A DNA stretch of 64,000 nt from NCBI RefSeq assembly GCF_001649575.2, contig NC_051430.1, forward strand, positions 18,658,296 to 18,722,295, read 5' to 3'. A model generated the notes under the pieces. That model was not told where the DNA came from, ran no database searches, and was given only the letters and a program-made list of their open reading frames with translations. Numbering within the stretch: the first letter of the stretch is position 1; each line of letters opens with the position of its first letter. This document shows positions 39,301-53,780 of this stretch, one piece after another. This stretch comes from Kryptolebias marmoratus (lineage: Eukaryota > Chordata > Actinopteri > Cyprinodontiformes > Rivulidae). Position numbers and translations under genes: made by a program.

Positions 39301-42300
39301 AGAGAATTATTGAAAATATCAGTGTAGACATTTTATAGATAGTATTTTGTTCTGCTTGGCTTTGTGGCCTGAATTCACAGTTGTACAGTTCAGAGGATCT
39401 GATACTGAACTGGTACCTGCACACAAATTGGCCTCTCTCAGCCCTTTCAGATTGGTTACGCTTTTTGGACATCCCCCATCATTACATCCTATTTACAAAA
39501 GACCCAAAGGATTATTCTCAGTTAATGCGTTTTATATGAACCCTTCACTTTAACTGTGTAAACCTAGCTACTTGAGTAAACAGATCTCTATTGAAGCAGA
39601 GTCGGTAAATCTGCAGCCAGATGGGTCCTCGAGTCTGAGACAAAGTGGAGAGTTACAGTTTGCCCCTTCTCTTCCCTCTGGCCTCCCTCAGATGGGAGGA
39701 TAATTTATTCCCTCGCTCTTAGATGGAGAAAGAGATGAATGTGTAAAATGAGAACGGGCTGCACTGCTGAAGGAGTGGCAAAGCTCCAGCGGAGCACGTT
39801 CTCCTAAGTGCTGCCAGGTAGAAGAGGCAGAACGCGGGAAGTTTTTCTTCCCACTCTTGTTGTCACGAGCTGACACTTGCAGAGAAATGGGCATTGTTGT
39901 TTTAGGCCAGACGAAAAAGAAATATTCTGTTTGAATCATAGAATGGGGGAAATTAATGTTTTTCTTTCTCATTTGAAACTGTCAGTGTATGCTAAGTGTA
40001 TTTAAAGATCAGACAGGCGTAATAACCAGAAAGCACTCATGCTCTCCATATTAGCCACAACCACAATGTTAATTTCGGGTCGTGTCTCTTTTTAATACTT
40101 AACCAAACAAAATAATGCAGAGAAAATTAGATCAGTGTCTCTTGTGTCTTTGTTCGCTCTGTCTGACCCTATCCCAGCCAGCTGTGGGTGGATACCCACA
40201 AAGATGCCAAGCGGGTGAAAGGGCAGAGGATTTTGGGGTCTTGAGCTTGTGCCTTCTTGCAGAATAATGGCAAGCATTGTTCAACAAGTGGCAGCACTGC
40301 ATCTAGATCATGATAGAATATTTCCTGACGTGCGCTCATTCAGGGTTTGTCTTAAATTTCTGCGTTACATCAGAGCTTGATACAATGAGAGCACAATGCA
40401 CCTCTTTTAGTGCCACTGTATCAGTAAATCAATAAAAAAGACCAAAGGCAGGAATAGCGTTTGATTGGTTGATAAATCCATGGAGGATTATGCGCATTTT
40501 GTATTTAGAGCTGTCATCGAACCATCATTTGTTTTTCATTTTTCTGTTGTTCTGCATCATCAAACCAAAGTCTTTGAACAGCATTTACATGCGACAGAAA
40601 TATGTCAAACTAATATCGTCAGTGTGAAGCGTAATCATAACGGAGACCTCACATGCGCCAAGGTTCGCTTTTTGAGTGAAGAGAGCACGCCGGGAGATGA
40701 ATTACATACACAGCTCTTGATCATTCATCCAACAGAGCAGCTCTTTTTGCCAAGCTGGAATTCCTTTCCTCTGGCTGCACCTGACTGCAGAAACCTTAAC
40801 CTAAAAGTAATGCCAGCTCATTTTTTTTTTGTTCCAAAAACACAGCTGAGTTTGCTAGAGTTTTTCAAGCGAACGTTTGTCAAGATCACCTCAGCTTCTT
40901 TCAGCAGAAAGCAACCATGCTGGCTTCTGAAAGGGATATGAAACAGATTAACAGAGCATGGAAGGCAATCATCAGCACTTTGATTAACAACCCAACAGTA
41001 ACAGTACTGAAACCACCTACCAAGCACTCTTGGAGATCCCCCTGACTGCACAAGACTCTGATACTGTTGTGTGATATCAAGTACTAAGAGCTGTAACGTT
41101 GTTAGGTTGGACTTTAGGAAGATGAACCTTGCATGCAGTTTACTATCATCAGTGAACTGCATTTCCATGAATGGTTGTATGTGTCATGAGCAATGTTTAG
41201 GAAGATGGTGAATATCAAACAAAACCCAAACTTTACATGTTTCCCAGCAGAACATTGTTTAGACTGTCACAGTGCCTTTTTTTTTAAATCTATAAGGACC
41301 ACACACCTGGCTGCTCATATGATGCTTTAGCGGTGGACAGGATTCAGCAGCTTCACATGCAGCAAACTGCAATGTGCTGTGTTCTGTAGTTAATAATTAA
41401 AACAGCCATCAAAGGTTTCAGTATTTTTTGCAGTGTGATCAAACTACATGAGCCATAATTGGATGCTCCGAGTCCTGACTCTATCTCTGGTTGTTCTTCT
41501 GTGGATCACTCTTGATACATGCAACTACTGCATCTGAAACGCAAATTTATGTTTGACAAACAAACGTTTTTAGACCTCCCTGGTCAACCTAAAAGCTGGT
41601 TACCTTCTTTACCAATTCTGTCGAGAAAGTAAATTACCCTGACTGTGTGACGTGGCCACTGAGTGTGAAAGCTGTTGATTATATTAAGGCTCCGTCAAAC
41701 AACTTAGTCTTTATGACTCTGCCAGTACATAGAGAAATCATCACTAAAGTTTGCCACAATAAGATCTGCTTTGACGCCCGCTGGCTGTGGTTTTAAATGT
41801 GAATTATGATAACTATTACTCTCTGACGTGTGACTCTTAAAACTGGGCAGAAATAGGGAGGAGGACCGAAGTGTTTCAGACAGTTCAAAGTGATTTTCAT
41901 TTTCCACTTGTGTGGACTTATGATGTCATGGGTAATTTTGAAGCAAGCTGAAATCATCCCTAACAGTGGTCTTGTTTATAAGTTCATTTACACGGATGTG
42001 CATCGAGTTTAAAAGGTTTCTTTGCCCTAAATTGCCACTTGTTATTTTTACAGGTTTATTAATAGTTTAACACTCTGCAGATAGAACAGACAGAGACTAT
42101 AAAGTCACCACAATTGGCCCTCAGTATTATTATGTTTAGAAAGTGAATGTTTATTTTTCAAAAGGAGACTTTAATGAAAAAGTGAGGGATCGCAGAGAAT
42201 AGATGGTTAATAAGTGCTTTTACTGACGGATTTTGTGTTTCAACTTGTCTGTGTTGTAAGTGAACGAGATGAAGAAAATCTTTGTTTCCTCAGAAACACA

Positions 42301-45300
42301 CACCTCTTTACAGTTTGATAAAGTTTGGATACGACAGTGGGACAAATCCATCCAGTTTTAGTGAAGTCTCGACTGAGATAAAGTTATTCTGAGCCAAGAC
42401 CTCCAGGCCTGCTCCAGAGACCGGCTCACGCTGCCAGATATCAGCGACAAAAAGGGGAGGACTGAGACAATTCATACATCATGTCTGGAATACGTACTGC
42501 AGACAGACAGACGCTGCTGCACGCTTATTCACACGGGACGCATATTTAGTCGAGACGGGCCAGATGTTTTATCTCAGTGTGTCCGAGTGCTCGGCTCCTG
42601 CTGAAGGAGGAGTGTTATTCTCTGGAGCTTTTGGGGTCTCAGCACGTCACCTCTGCTGCCGTCGCTGGGACAGCTCTGATGGATCGCACCCCGTAAACCA
42701 CGGGAGGTCTCGCCTGTATATGATTTATGTCACATAAGACCCTATTTCCCATAAGTTTCTTAAAGACATGTGACTTTAGTTCTGTAACTCCGAAAAATTA
42801 AACTTTATCTTTACCTCACCCAGAGTCTTAATGTGACAGTTTTTATCTAAATGTCTTCTTCTCTTTTTGCAACGATGATATAATGTCTATAACAACACAA
42901 CTGCATGTTTGTGATGATTAATACTGAGCTGATGATTTCTGCATGAGAGAAAAACATTAATCATAATTAGATGAATCATTTTATTTAGTCTAGGTTAGGG
43001 ATGCTGTCAACGCCTCAGCGTCTTTTTATTCCTACATTAGAACTGGTTTCTGACACTAGGATTTGCTGCTTTTCTTTTTCATGTTGATTGAATAGTTTGG
43101 AGTTTTCGAGCTGTTGTCTGAGATACCAGATACCTGACATGCGAGGTGGTTTGTTACGCATAAGTATTTTATATTGCATTTGTATTGGATGAAAAATCAC
43201 TTACAAATAAGTAAAATCAGTTTAAAGCGAAACAAATTTTCCATTGAAAAAAGCCTTCTAGTGTTGTTCTTCTCACCAAGAAAGCACAACTAACTTAAAG
43301 TTTGAATTATTTACAGTGACACAAAGTATTAACTAAATGTCATTGCTGCTGCTACACTCACCTGAACTGGTTCCACCATGCTGCCCTTATTTATAAAAGC
43401 TTGTTTCATCACAGATTATGGCTGGATGAACAGGTAATGGCAGCTGAAGAAGTGTTTATTTTTTCTGCTGCTAAATCATATAACTGTTTCATGGCAAAAG
43501 CATGCTAAAAGTTGATTAAATGCATATTGCTCACTGCCTTTTGCCAGCATTTTAAACTACTGTAAGATCATTTTATGTTGGGAAATGAGTTACAATAACC
43601 ATTTTGGTTATTATGCACTCAGGGTGTGTTTTGGGAATGACTCTCAACTACTACCACACTGACTTTTCTGTACAACTGACTGACCTATAGCGTGTTTTGT
43701 GTTTTATAGAGCTATTTTGCTAACACGGCAGACAAATGAACACGTGCACGCACATAGACACAGGCAAGAACATTACTGCTTGCTTTTTAAGACCAAAAAA
43801 ATCTAATCTAATTTTTTTGTTTGTTTTTTTGCACCAAAGTAAATTATATCAAACAATCAAGCAGTCAAAAAAAAAAAAAAAAGATTTGTGTGCAGTTTAT
43901 CTTTGCTGCTTCTTGTCTTCCATCAGCAGTTTCTCGCCGTGTGAGTTTGAAGGAGGGCAGGTTGGCTGTTGACAAAAAGACTCAGTGAATGCTGGCAGGG
44001 AGGAGGAGTTTGAAGGGGGAGCTTGTGTTCTTTGTAATGCAGAGCTGAGATAAGAGCTGCATCCACCACGTCAACCCCTCCTGGAGCCCCGCGGGGTCAG
44101 CCGACCCCTGTTGAACTGAAACTATGATCACACAGTCCGTTTTATAAGCTGACAGGATAAGACATGATTGATGGCAAGGCATTGTTCGCCTCTTGTTTGG
44201 ACTTAACGCTGCTGTGAAGGCGGCGATAGTTCTGCTTGATTTTTTTTGTGTGTGTGTGTTTCCTAAAATCTGCCTCCGCTCTTCGGCACCGCAGCCTCTT
44301 CTCTGCATGTGTGAGCTTTCATCTTTCTGTGCGAGTCTTCACACAGTCGGCTCTGTCTGTGGGCATGTGGAGATAAGGATGAAGGGAGTGAAGCACCATG
44401 AATAAAACCATCTTGTCTTCCTCCTCCTGATTTGTCTCAACACTTATCTTCTAGTTTTTTTTCTTTCTCAACAGTTTTCTCATCTTTCTGTCTCTGTGAT
44501 TTGTAACACAGGCAATTAACTGCAGTTTGAAAAAAAAAAAAAGGACCTGTGCAAGAGTTAAACAAAAACTTTCTCCTGAGAGTGGCTGCAAGCGGACGTC
44601 ACGGCGGTCCATCACCTGGCAGCATCTCTTACTTGGCACTCAGGCCCACAGAGTTGGACACAAACTGATGGAGGACTCCTGAGAGTTTTCCAAAAACTGA
44701 GCACAAATCCAAATCTGTACATCTGTTGTTCAACTCGGAGCATAATTCATTCTACAGTTAATAAATCTGTCTCTGAAGCATAAAATATCCTCGAGTAAAT
44801 CAGTGGCTTTTAATGTTTGGGTCTGTTTTTTTCCTTATAACGTAATTCTTACATTATCAGCTGCTGCCGTGCTTTTTGTAGGATCAATTTTGAGGTTGTC
44901 TTTTGAAAATTTATATGTCTAAAAGTGTTCTTGCTTGCTTATCTTATTGAAACGTCTTGCAGTGTTTGTTGAAGACTTCAAGACTTTAATGTGCCTCGCA
45001 ACGAAGTTCATTTAGTTTAGATTTCTTCACTTTTCAAACTTTTTTTTTGTCTTTAACTGAGTTGCAGAAAAACACCAGCTATCTCGTGTGTTTTTGTCAT
45101 CTGTGCCGCTCAGCTCTGGATGGCCCTCTCTTTATCTTATCGTCCCTTTTTTTTGTCAAACCCACAGAGCATGCATACTTATCTCCAATGGTGCGAAACA
45201 CAAACAGAACGCGGCCCGCTCTCCGTGTGCATGAGGGCCCATTTTATTTCCATCTGTCGAAAGGAAGCAGACGTGAGACAACCACATGTTGGAGGTAACA

Positions 45301-48300
45301 CCGAACAGATCTGAGGTGTTGCCGCTGGGTTTTATTATGTGGCTGCACATGGATGAAGACACCTGCAGAAGAAGGTACACAAGGTGCACAAATAGCCTTC
45401 ATGTGTGGAAACCCTCCAATTTTTCCTGACAGAACAAAAAGCGGAGCTACAGGATCAAGATAAAAGCATAATTAGCTTTTTTTTGGTGTTGTTTACCAGG
45501 CAGTAATTAAGCTTATCTGTTTGCTGCTGAAATTCTCTGAAGGTCTTTTTGTTTTTTATTTCCCAGGGAGTTACTAAAACAGGCCTTGTGTTGCTGTTTG
45601 TCGTCAGGATTTCGATGCTGCAGATAGCTCCGACTTAACACAGATTAGCTCTTAAACTTCTAACAGGCAGTAATTAGTCTCATCTTTTCATGGGCTGCAT
45701 GTCGGCTCCTGGTGCGGGTTTTAGTCTCACAATATTACACGTGCACAGTCACACTAAATCCCCATTAATAGTTTAGCATATTTGAGGATTAAGTTAGTTT
45801 ATTTTCAGTGTGCCTCAGGGGTCTTGCTGTGTTTGTCTTTTTAATTCCTGCTCTTGTATTTCAGAGCTCTTTCCTATCCTTCTGTGATGATATTGCTGTG
45901 GGCTGTTTTAGTCATTTAAAATGCTTTAAATATCCTATGTTGTCTTAGAAAGCCTCCAGGTTTGTTTGTTTTTTTCTGGCAGAATAAAGATCAGGTGCTG
46001 AATAGATCTTTAGAGTTTCAAAAGTTGTTTCAAATCAGTTGTCACATTGTTTGTTGTCTGCTAAAACTCAGAGACAGTTTTACAGATACTGAGCTAAAAT
46101 CTGGCGTGGAGTTAAGAGAGTTATCTTAAACACATAATCCGAGCACTAACTGATGGTGCAGGATCTCACAATACTGCGTAGGGTTGCGCGTAACATTATT
46201 TTCAAGGTTAGAGCAAAATGGCTATAACGCCCTCGTTTTTTAACAAGATGATTTTATTCGATGTGCATTCCTTCAAGGAACGCTGGGCCTGTATTTCATT
46301 TATTTCCTTTTTTCATTGTGCAAGTTTTAGAAATCACAAATCACAATTAAAATCTCTCCTTTGTGATTTATGCTTGTGTTATCTTAGTGGGCTGAGGTCC
46401 AGCGTGCCGGCTTTATCGCAGGGGTTTAAACTTTACCTCCCGCAGGCCAGCCGTCAGTCAGCACACTGCCAGTTAACGCTGTACCGGATTACGGCTGGTT
46501 TGACCCCCCCACCAGGTGTGGGCGCGACCCACGCCGCTGTCTCACATCTCGGCCCCGGTGTCACGTTCCTGCGTGCCTCTGTGTGAGACTACCTGAGTAC
46601 ACACGCTCTCCTTTCCACAGCCGTGCCCCCCTGAACCCAAAACGCTCAGCCGGCTTTGATCCTGCCCCACGGCCCCTGGAAATAAGTGGGGTCTAATCCA
46701 GAAAGCCAAAGAAAGACACAGAGGAATGCCTGGCACACAGCACACCATTCACCCAGGGATTAGACTGAGAGGAGCTCAGCTTTACGCACTCATTTACTCA
46801 CTCATTCTTTTGGGAGTATTTATATGTGCAGATTTGTCATGTTCACATGCACACATATGCAAATTCTGTGCTGCACTCCGATCTCAGCCTCAATCAGCCT
46901 CTGCAGACGCGAGAAGAAAATCAGGTCAGGTTGAATGCTAATTAACTTATTAAATCATCTGATCTGAAGCTGAGACATCTGAAATATTTCTCACTTAGTA
47001 TCTGATGTTACATTGATTGTATTCAGGGAACAATTATTACAAAAGAAAAGGTCTTCATTATAAAACTACTCACTAGATTTTAGCTTTTAATTCAGAATTG
47101 TTTGTTTGGACTACAGTTTGGGTAAAATAAAAACACAATATGTTCATACTATCGAAATCTAAAAGTAAATTCAAGAAACTTTGCCTTCTTGCACGATGCT
47201 TGAGGATTTTGAATTAACTTTTAATTGAACTGATGCCCTTATCCTCAAACAGTTTTGCAAATATCTGCAGGAATCAACATCTGGTTTTATCCCCACACCA
47301 CTCCCCTGGACGCATTTTTTTGATGTGACCCACCACTCCTCGAAGGAGAGAACTGTCTTTAATTATGGTTCGAGTTTCTGCTCCAGCAGGATTATGTGCG
47401 TCTGCAAGAAACAGAGAGCATGGAGGCACCGTCTGTCAGCACACTGAGAGGCTGAACTTAGTAGTATCAGGTGGAGGAGTGTGTTGCTCAAACGTGAAGT
47501 CAGAAGCGGGCAGCTTTATGGTCAGTCTCTGCCCTGCGTTTGTCTGTGTGTGTTTAAACGTGCAGAGAAAGGTCCCGTTTGAAGATCTGAAGAGTGATGC
47601 TCACATGATGTTGAAGGTGAAGACGAGGAGGCAGCAGCGGGCTGAAGGACCATCAATCCTACGTTGAACCTGGAGTGTGGAGGTTGTGCTGTTGATCCTG
47701 GCACCCTGCCGCTGCTTTCAGGACTTTCACATGTGTGGCTCTATGTAACGGAGATGGATCATCAGGACGTGGATTTCATACAACCTGATACTGAGGAACT
47801 GCTTTACTCTCCTACCTGGGAGTATTTATAGTAATGACTCTGTGCTGAAGGTTTTTTTGTTCCCCCTGTTATTCTTTACTCACAGGGCTTTTATTTGAGT
47901 AGACTAGATGAGCTATTTTAATCAGGGGTTTTAAGACCCTGCTGTTGAGTCAGATCTGTCAGGACGTCTTCCAACACTAAACAGGTTTGATTCACAGACG
48001 CAGCCGGCCTTGTTTTTATCAGCGAGACGTCCATGTCTGCTTTGCATTTATAAAGGAATCTATCTGCTGTCAGGGAAATTTTTTATGGCTCCTTACACAT
48101 AAAATGCACATATAGTACAAAATTTATGTAGTGACACACTTCATGAACCTTCTTATTTGCTTAAAACAAACCTACTTATCACAGCAAGCATTTAAATTAT
48201 TGTAATTCTGTATTTGTGCGGACAGAAACCTATAGGTGAGTAATCCTAAAAATTGGCTGAATCTATTTTAGGATCATTCTTGGTGGCTTAAATATGTACG

Positions 48301-51300
48301 ATTCCTCAAGGGATGCAGAGCATAAAACTGGATTTAGAAGGTCTAAAAATAGCTTTTGCGAATTTAAATGATCCTTAACTGATGCCACTTTCTGTACAAA
48401 TTCCCAACATTTCAGCCAGGTTAGCTAACAACAGCTGTTGTAGAGCTTTGCATTTCAATTTTTTCAATTTCTCCCTACATGTAGCAAAACAGGAAGTTGA
48501 GACTTCTCTCCAAAATAAGAACTAAGTTTCAAACTGAGGTCTGTGTTAGTTGTAATTCTGCACATAAATAAGTCTCTTGGTAATGATATTTTTGCTCCCT
48601 GGTATTGTCCTGTAGGTTCAAAAGCTAACCCAAGAAGCAAGGCTAACGACATGCTGTATATAGAGTTAAGAGAGAATTTTATTTCCTTATTCAAGTCATT
48701 TTTTATGAATAAATTAATAAATTGATATAAAGATTTTGAAAGTAATCTCTTTTCATATGAAAGCACAAAAAATCTGCTAGATAACGCACCAAACCAACTG
48801 GCACTTTGCCCCTTTTTTCTTTTGTGTGTGTATGTTATGGTAGATTGTTATACCAACATTTTGCATATCAAACTGGAGTTTATGGCACCCAGTTTGATGC
48901 CAAAGCCTCAGGTTTTCCTTGGTCACATTTCAACAAACTTAGTTTTCAGAGAGATGCATTTCAAATGGCCTAAAACTTTATTTTCATGTAGGTTAGAGAC
49001 CAAAACATAGAAAGCACATTTAGAAATGTTTTTTTAATACCTATGAACTAAGCTTTTATTTCTTTAAATATTTTTCCTATTATAGCCCCTCAAGAACAAT
49101 AATGTCATCCAGTTCATTTCAGCAGCTGTTAAAATAAAGTGATGCTTCTTTGGTCTCCAACACTCAGGAGACATTATCTTTCTACATTCTGTTTCATTTG
49201 GCAAACATGGCTGCAATGAAAGGATGATAACATGTTCTCACTGACTCCTTTTCTTTTTTTCTTCTATTTCAAAACATTAGATCTAATGTTACCATTAAAA
49301 AAAACTTCTGAGCTTGACTGTATACCTCCACGGTAACATGACCTGAGCTAGAAAAGGTAAAATAGAGCCTCAAAGAAAGAATTTGTTGTGGTGGTGGTGG
49401 AAGAAGAGAACAATCTTAAAAAAAAAATTAAAAAATTGGTGATTCATTAGATGCCCAAGCTAAAGTAAAGAAAGATTTGGTTTCCTTCTTACCACATGTC
49501 CACAATCTTCAGTTCATTTATAGCCCTGCAGAGTGGGACAGGTTAATGGTTTGCTATCGAAGCAGGATACCTAGACTGGTTCAGTCTGCCACTAATTTTG
49601 GTTTTAAATTAACGACTGCAGTCACAGTGATTGTATTCAACTCCAGCATTTGTATCTGGTAGTCATGGAGTCTACTGCAGGGGACCCGATTGTTTTTTTA
49701 TAATTTACATGGGTAGTAAACTAGAAAATATAGGTTACTGAATGCTCCTTTTCTAACGAGACTTTTCTCCCATGTTTTCACACACAAATCACACCACAAA
49801 AGGGAAATTACATTTGGTCTGTGTGGACACAGGCCTCAAAGCACAAAGCAGCAATATATAAGCATTTCAACCAGCGCTGGATAAATAAATGGTGCGTTGG
49901 AGTAAATGTGTCCTTCAGATCCTAAAGGAAAAAGTTTCACTCTCCCAGCACCGACTGTGTACGGAAGAGGACCTGGGACAGAAATGATTGGACAAATGTT
50001 TGTGGACTGGCCTGCTTTCTGCTCGGCTGCAGCTGTGACAGAAAGCTGGAACGCCTGTCCATTTCTGTTTGTTAATTAATAAGGTCAGAGTTAAAGGTGT
50101 GCTTGCCAGGAGTTGAGCAGGATGTTTTTGCAGAGGGCAGCAGTGTGCAAACTCCACTTATGTGCCGCGGTTGGTCAGTCCACCATCTTTTTATTGTTTA
50201 GTCTTTCTCATTGATTGCTTTGATAGTTCAAAGCCTTTGAAACAGAACTTCCTTTGTGCAGAAATCCAACCTTTTGGAAATGTTTATCCTCTGCAAGGGC
50301 TTAAAAGCAAGGGATACTTCATTCTTAATTGCTAGTGAGCCACTTACAACCCTTCATCCAGTGAAAATCTTACTCTGTGTTTGAGTTGGAATCTCATGCT
50401 GCATGCAGAAGTCAGCTCAGGGAACGACGTTACACCCAGTTTAACCAAGTTCCAGCTGCAAGTCAGCAAACCAGTGGGATTTACTTACAGTTGTGCTCAG
50501 TGACCAGGCTAGCTACTGACGATACAAGTTGTTAACAAGTCAGGAGTGAGTTTCTTCCACAAGCGGAGGAGTTCAAGCGGGGAGCCTTGTTCATGAGTGC
50601 CGGTAGGCCGGAGCGGCTGATGGATCAACAGAACAGGGCCTCATCTGCAGTAATGATGCCGTTGCTCTGGTCTGTCATGGTGAAGAAGGAGCTGGGCCGG
50701 AAGCCAAAGCTCTCGATTTACTGTCTGCATTCCAGCCCTCACCTACGGTCAGGAGGCGTGGATCATGGCCAAAAGAAGAAGATCCCGGATACAAGCGGCT
50801 GAAGTGAGCTCCCTCTGTAGGGTAGCCTGGCCCGGCCTTAGAGATAGAGTGAGGAGCTCTGAAATCCGGGGGGAGCTCGGAGTAGAGCCGCTGCTCATCC
50901 ACATCAAAAGGAGGCAGCTGAGGTGGTTCAGGCATCTGTCGTTGAGGAGGGGGATGTCTGTTTCCTTCCTAGACCCGTTCCCTCCCTGACCCGACTGTTG
51001 ATGGGAAAAAAATGGATGGATGGAAGTCAAGAACATCATTTTTTACATTTGTGCATTCAAACATGTTTACTAATATAGGTTGAACAGTACTGTGTTCAGC
51101 TGATTTAATAAAATACAAACTGATAGTGAAGCAAATAAAACTTTAGTGTTAGAGCCGTCTTCACATTAATATACACAAGGCAGCCATATTTGCAGTAAAA
51201 TGTACCTAAAAAAGGCTTGTCGCTACAGCTGCACATTGAAGGGTTTAGGCAAGTGTGTCTTTAAAAATTTTAACTTTTTGACGTTTCGTTTGTACCTTTA

Positions 51301-53730
51301 AAAGTGAATTTAAGGTACAAAAATGTACCCTAAACTTAGACTCTAAAGATTATAATTTACCTTTTACCATTAATTGGATGGTTTATAACATTACATAGCT
51401 AAAAATGAATCAGAAACAATCAAGAAACTCTCATTATCAGAGCACAGTGATATTTCGCAGCTCGGTTAGGATTAGGTAAATCAGCATACAGTACAACCAG
51501 ATGTTTTTGGTTTAGTGAATAACATAAAACCAGATGTTTTTGGTTTTTTTAGAGCTATCTGTTGCTTAGAGAAATATAATTAAGAAAGAAAGCAAACAAA
51601 AGAAAGGAAGAAAAAGCTGCAAAAAGGGAAGAGAAATGAAAGTTAAGCCTGGTTGTGTTGCTAAATCAATACAAAATGAAGAATGAAACTTAAAAAAGAG
51701 TTAGCAGACTTTTAACTCCTGGAGTGACAAAAGAAAATCAAAAATACAGCTGAGTTTTATACTCGAGAAAAAACGCATGTGCAGCAATATTATCTTTTGG
51801 CTCTTACAGTTTAAAATACTCATAAACTGTTGTACTGCTTAGCACAACATTTATGAAATTTAAAGCTCACTGAGCCTACAGCCATAAATCTTTTATGTGC
51901 GAGTTGTCCTGCTGCTGCGTATTAGTTCGTCAGAGTAAGAATATTTCTGCCCATCATTCTTTTACTGCTCTCGTTCAAAGGTTTATTTGAGGTTTAGGAT
52001 CTGATAAGGGTTGAGGTTGTGCAAATAAATGTCCTTACAAAGATGTCCATTGAAAATGCATGTGCGTGTTGAGGTCTAATTCTTGTCCCTGGTGTCTCCA
52101 GAGCTATTGTTCGTTGGCCTCCTGTGTGAGTGTTGGCTGATCTGAGTGAACTTTAATTACCGCTGTGTGTTGTGTTTTATCGGAGGAGGTCGCAGGCAAG
52201 ACGATCCCCTCCCTGTCACAACCTCCAGCAGCGGGTCACGCCTGTGTGCGGTTTCATCCAAGCTGATTTTAGCCGTTTTTTTTCCTCTTGTTTGCAATTG
52301 TTTTCTCTGAGCAGACTCTAAAAGTTGCACATCTTTAGATAAGCTTTCACAAAGGACGAGGATCATCCAGAACAGTATTCAGACTTGTTGTGTTTTTCTT
52401 AAAGTAGAAGTGAAGAGTTTCAGATTCTACTTTCGAGCTGGCTAAATGTTTCTAAAAACTGCTGGTTGGCTTTGTTGTGCAGCCTGGCCCGACCACATAG
52501 CTTCTCAAATCAACGTGCTGCTCTTTGACAGAACCCACCACTAATTTAAGCCACTTTACACAAACCACAGCACTGTTTGTTTTCATTCCACATTGAGATT
52601 TCTTTCTGCACTGACATATCCTGCTAAAGATTTTTGGGGGGGTTTTGTCGTTTGTGGACAAAGTTAGACATCATAATAGAGGTCGTTTTTAAATTTGCTT
52701 AGATTTTTAGGATTTTTAAAATGGTTTTATGCTTTCAAATTTGTGTAAACAACAGATTTTTTTCATAGCTTTTCTTGAACTCAGACTATTGTTGCAACAG
52801 CAGTTTCTAAAAAGAGAGCAAATTACTAAGACTGTGATTTAAAAACAATAACTCACCACACTCCTACAGCTGAAGGAAAGATTTGGATCATTTGAAATGG
52901 GGTTCTGTGCAAAAGTTATGAACATTTATTGTCTGACATGTTGCAGATATCTATTTGATCAACCTCAGTTTGGAGAATTAGAGTTTATTTCTAACCAAGC
53001 TAACAGTTAGTCACAGAGATTCATGCAAACTAATTTTACATCACATTGTTTTTCCAGTTGAAATATTGTGATTTTCCTGCAGGAAGTGCCCCGGGCTGCA
53101 CCAGAAGAGGAATAGTTGAAGTTGTCACTCTTTGTGTTGCAAACAACCTCAGAATTCTACGTAAATAACTGTGTAATGCAAAACTGACGGCAATAAAAAA
53201 GTTTATAAAATAATGTTTGCATGAACCACTATGAAATGTTTATGTTTGTAGTTGTTTTAAAAGGGCAGCAATCCATCTTTGGTATTGGCCACACTCAGAC
53301 GAGCTCAGCAGTCCAGACAAAATTAAGCACTATGTCTTCAAACTGAGGTTGTTCTAAGAGCTACTTACAGCAGGTACGATATTCCTCATTTATAACCTTT
53401 CAGCAGAACCTCACTTCTAAAGATCTGAACCCTCGCTTTAACAAACATCAGAGGGAGGACCCCCGTGATCAGTAATTAGAGGTGGAGGTGGTGTGTGGCT
53501 CTGAAACAAAGCTCAATTTACTTGTAATTAGTATCTAGAAATGCCTTCCAGGTATTTCTGTCTGTCTGGGGTTCAGATAGCTGCAGGTTTCCCACGATGA
53601 AACTCTGAAGACTCAAAAAAAAAGCAGGAAGCCTGAAAAGAGGATGGGGAGGTTTGTGTTGCATCCTGTACAGAGAGGTCTACCTCACAGCTGTTGGTGC
53701 TCAGAATGACCAGTCTCCTGTCCCAGCGTG

Positions 53731-53780
<50 letters not shown>

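Noticed and set aside
50675..51039. Minus-strand open frames over the LINE fragment
   Set aside because: They are shadows of the plus-strand reverse-transcriptase remnant.
51230..51360. Palindromic ggtacaaaaatgtacc region as a possible transposon end
   Set aside because: Only a short local palindrome is visible. No paired terminus or second copy was found in the window.
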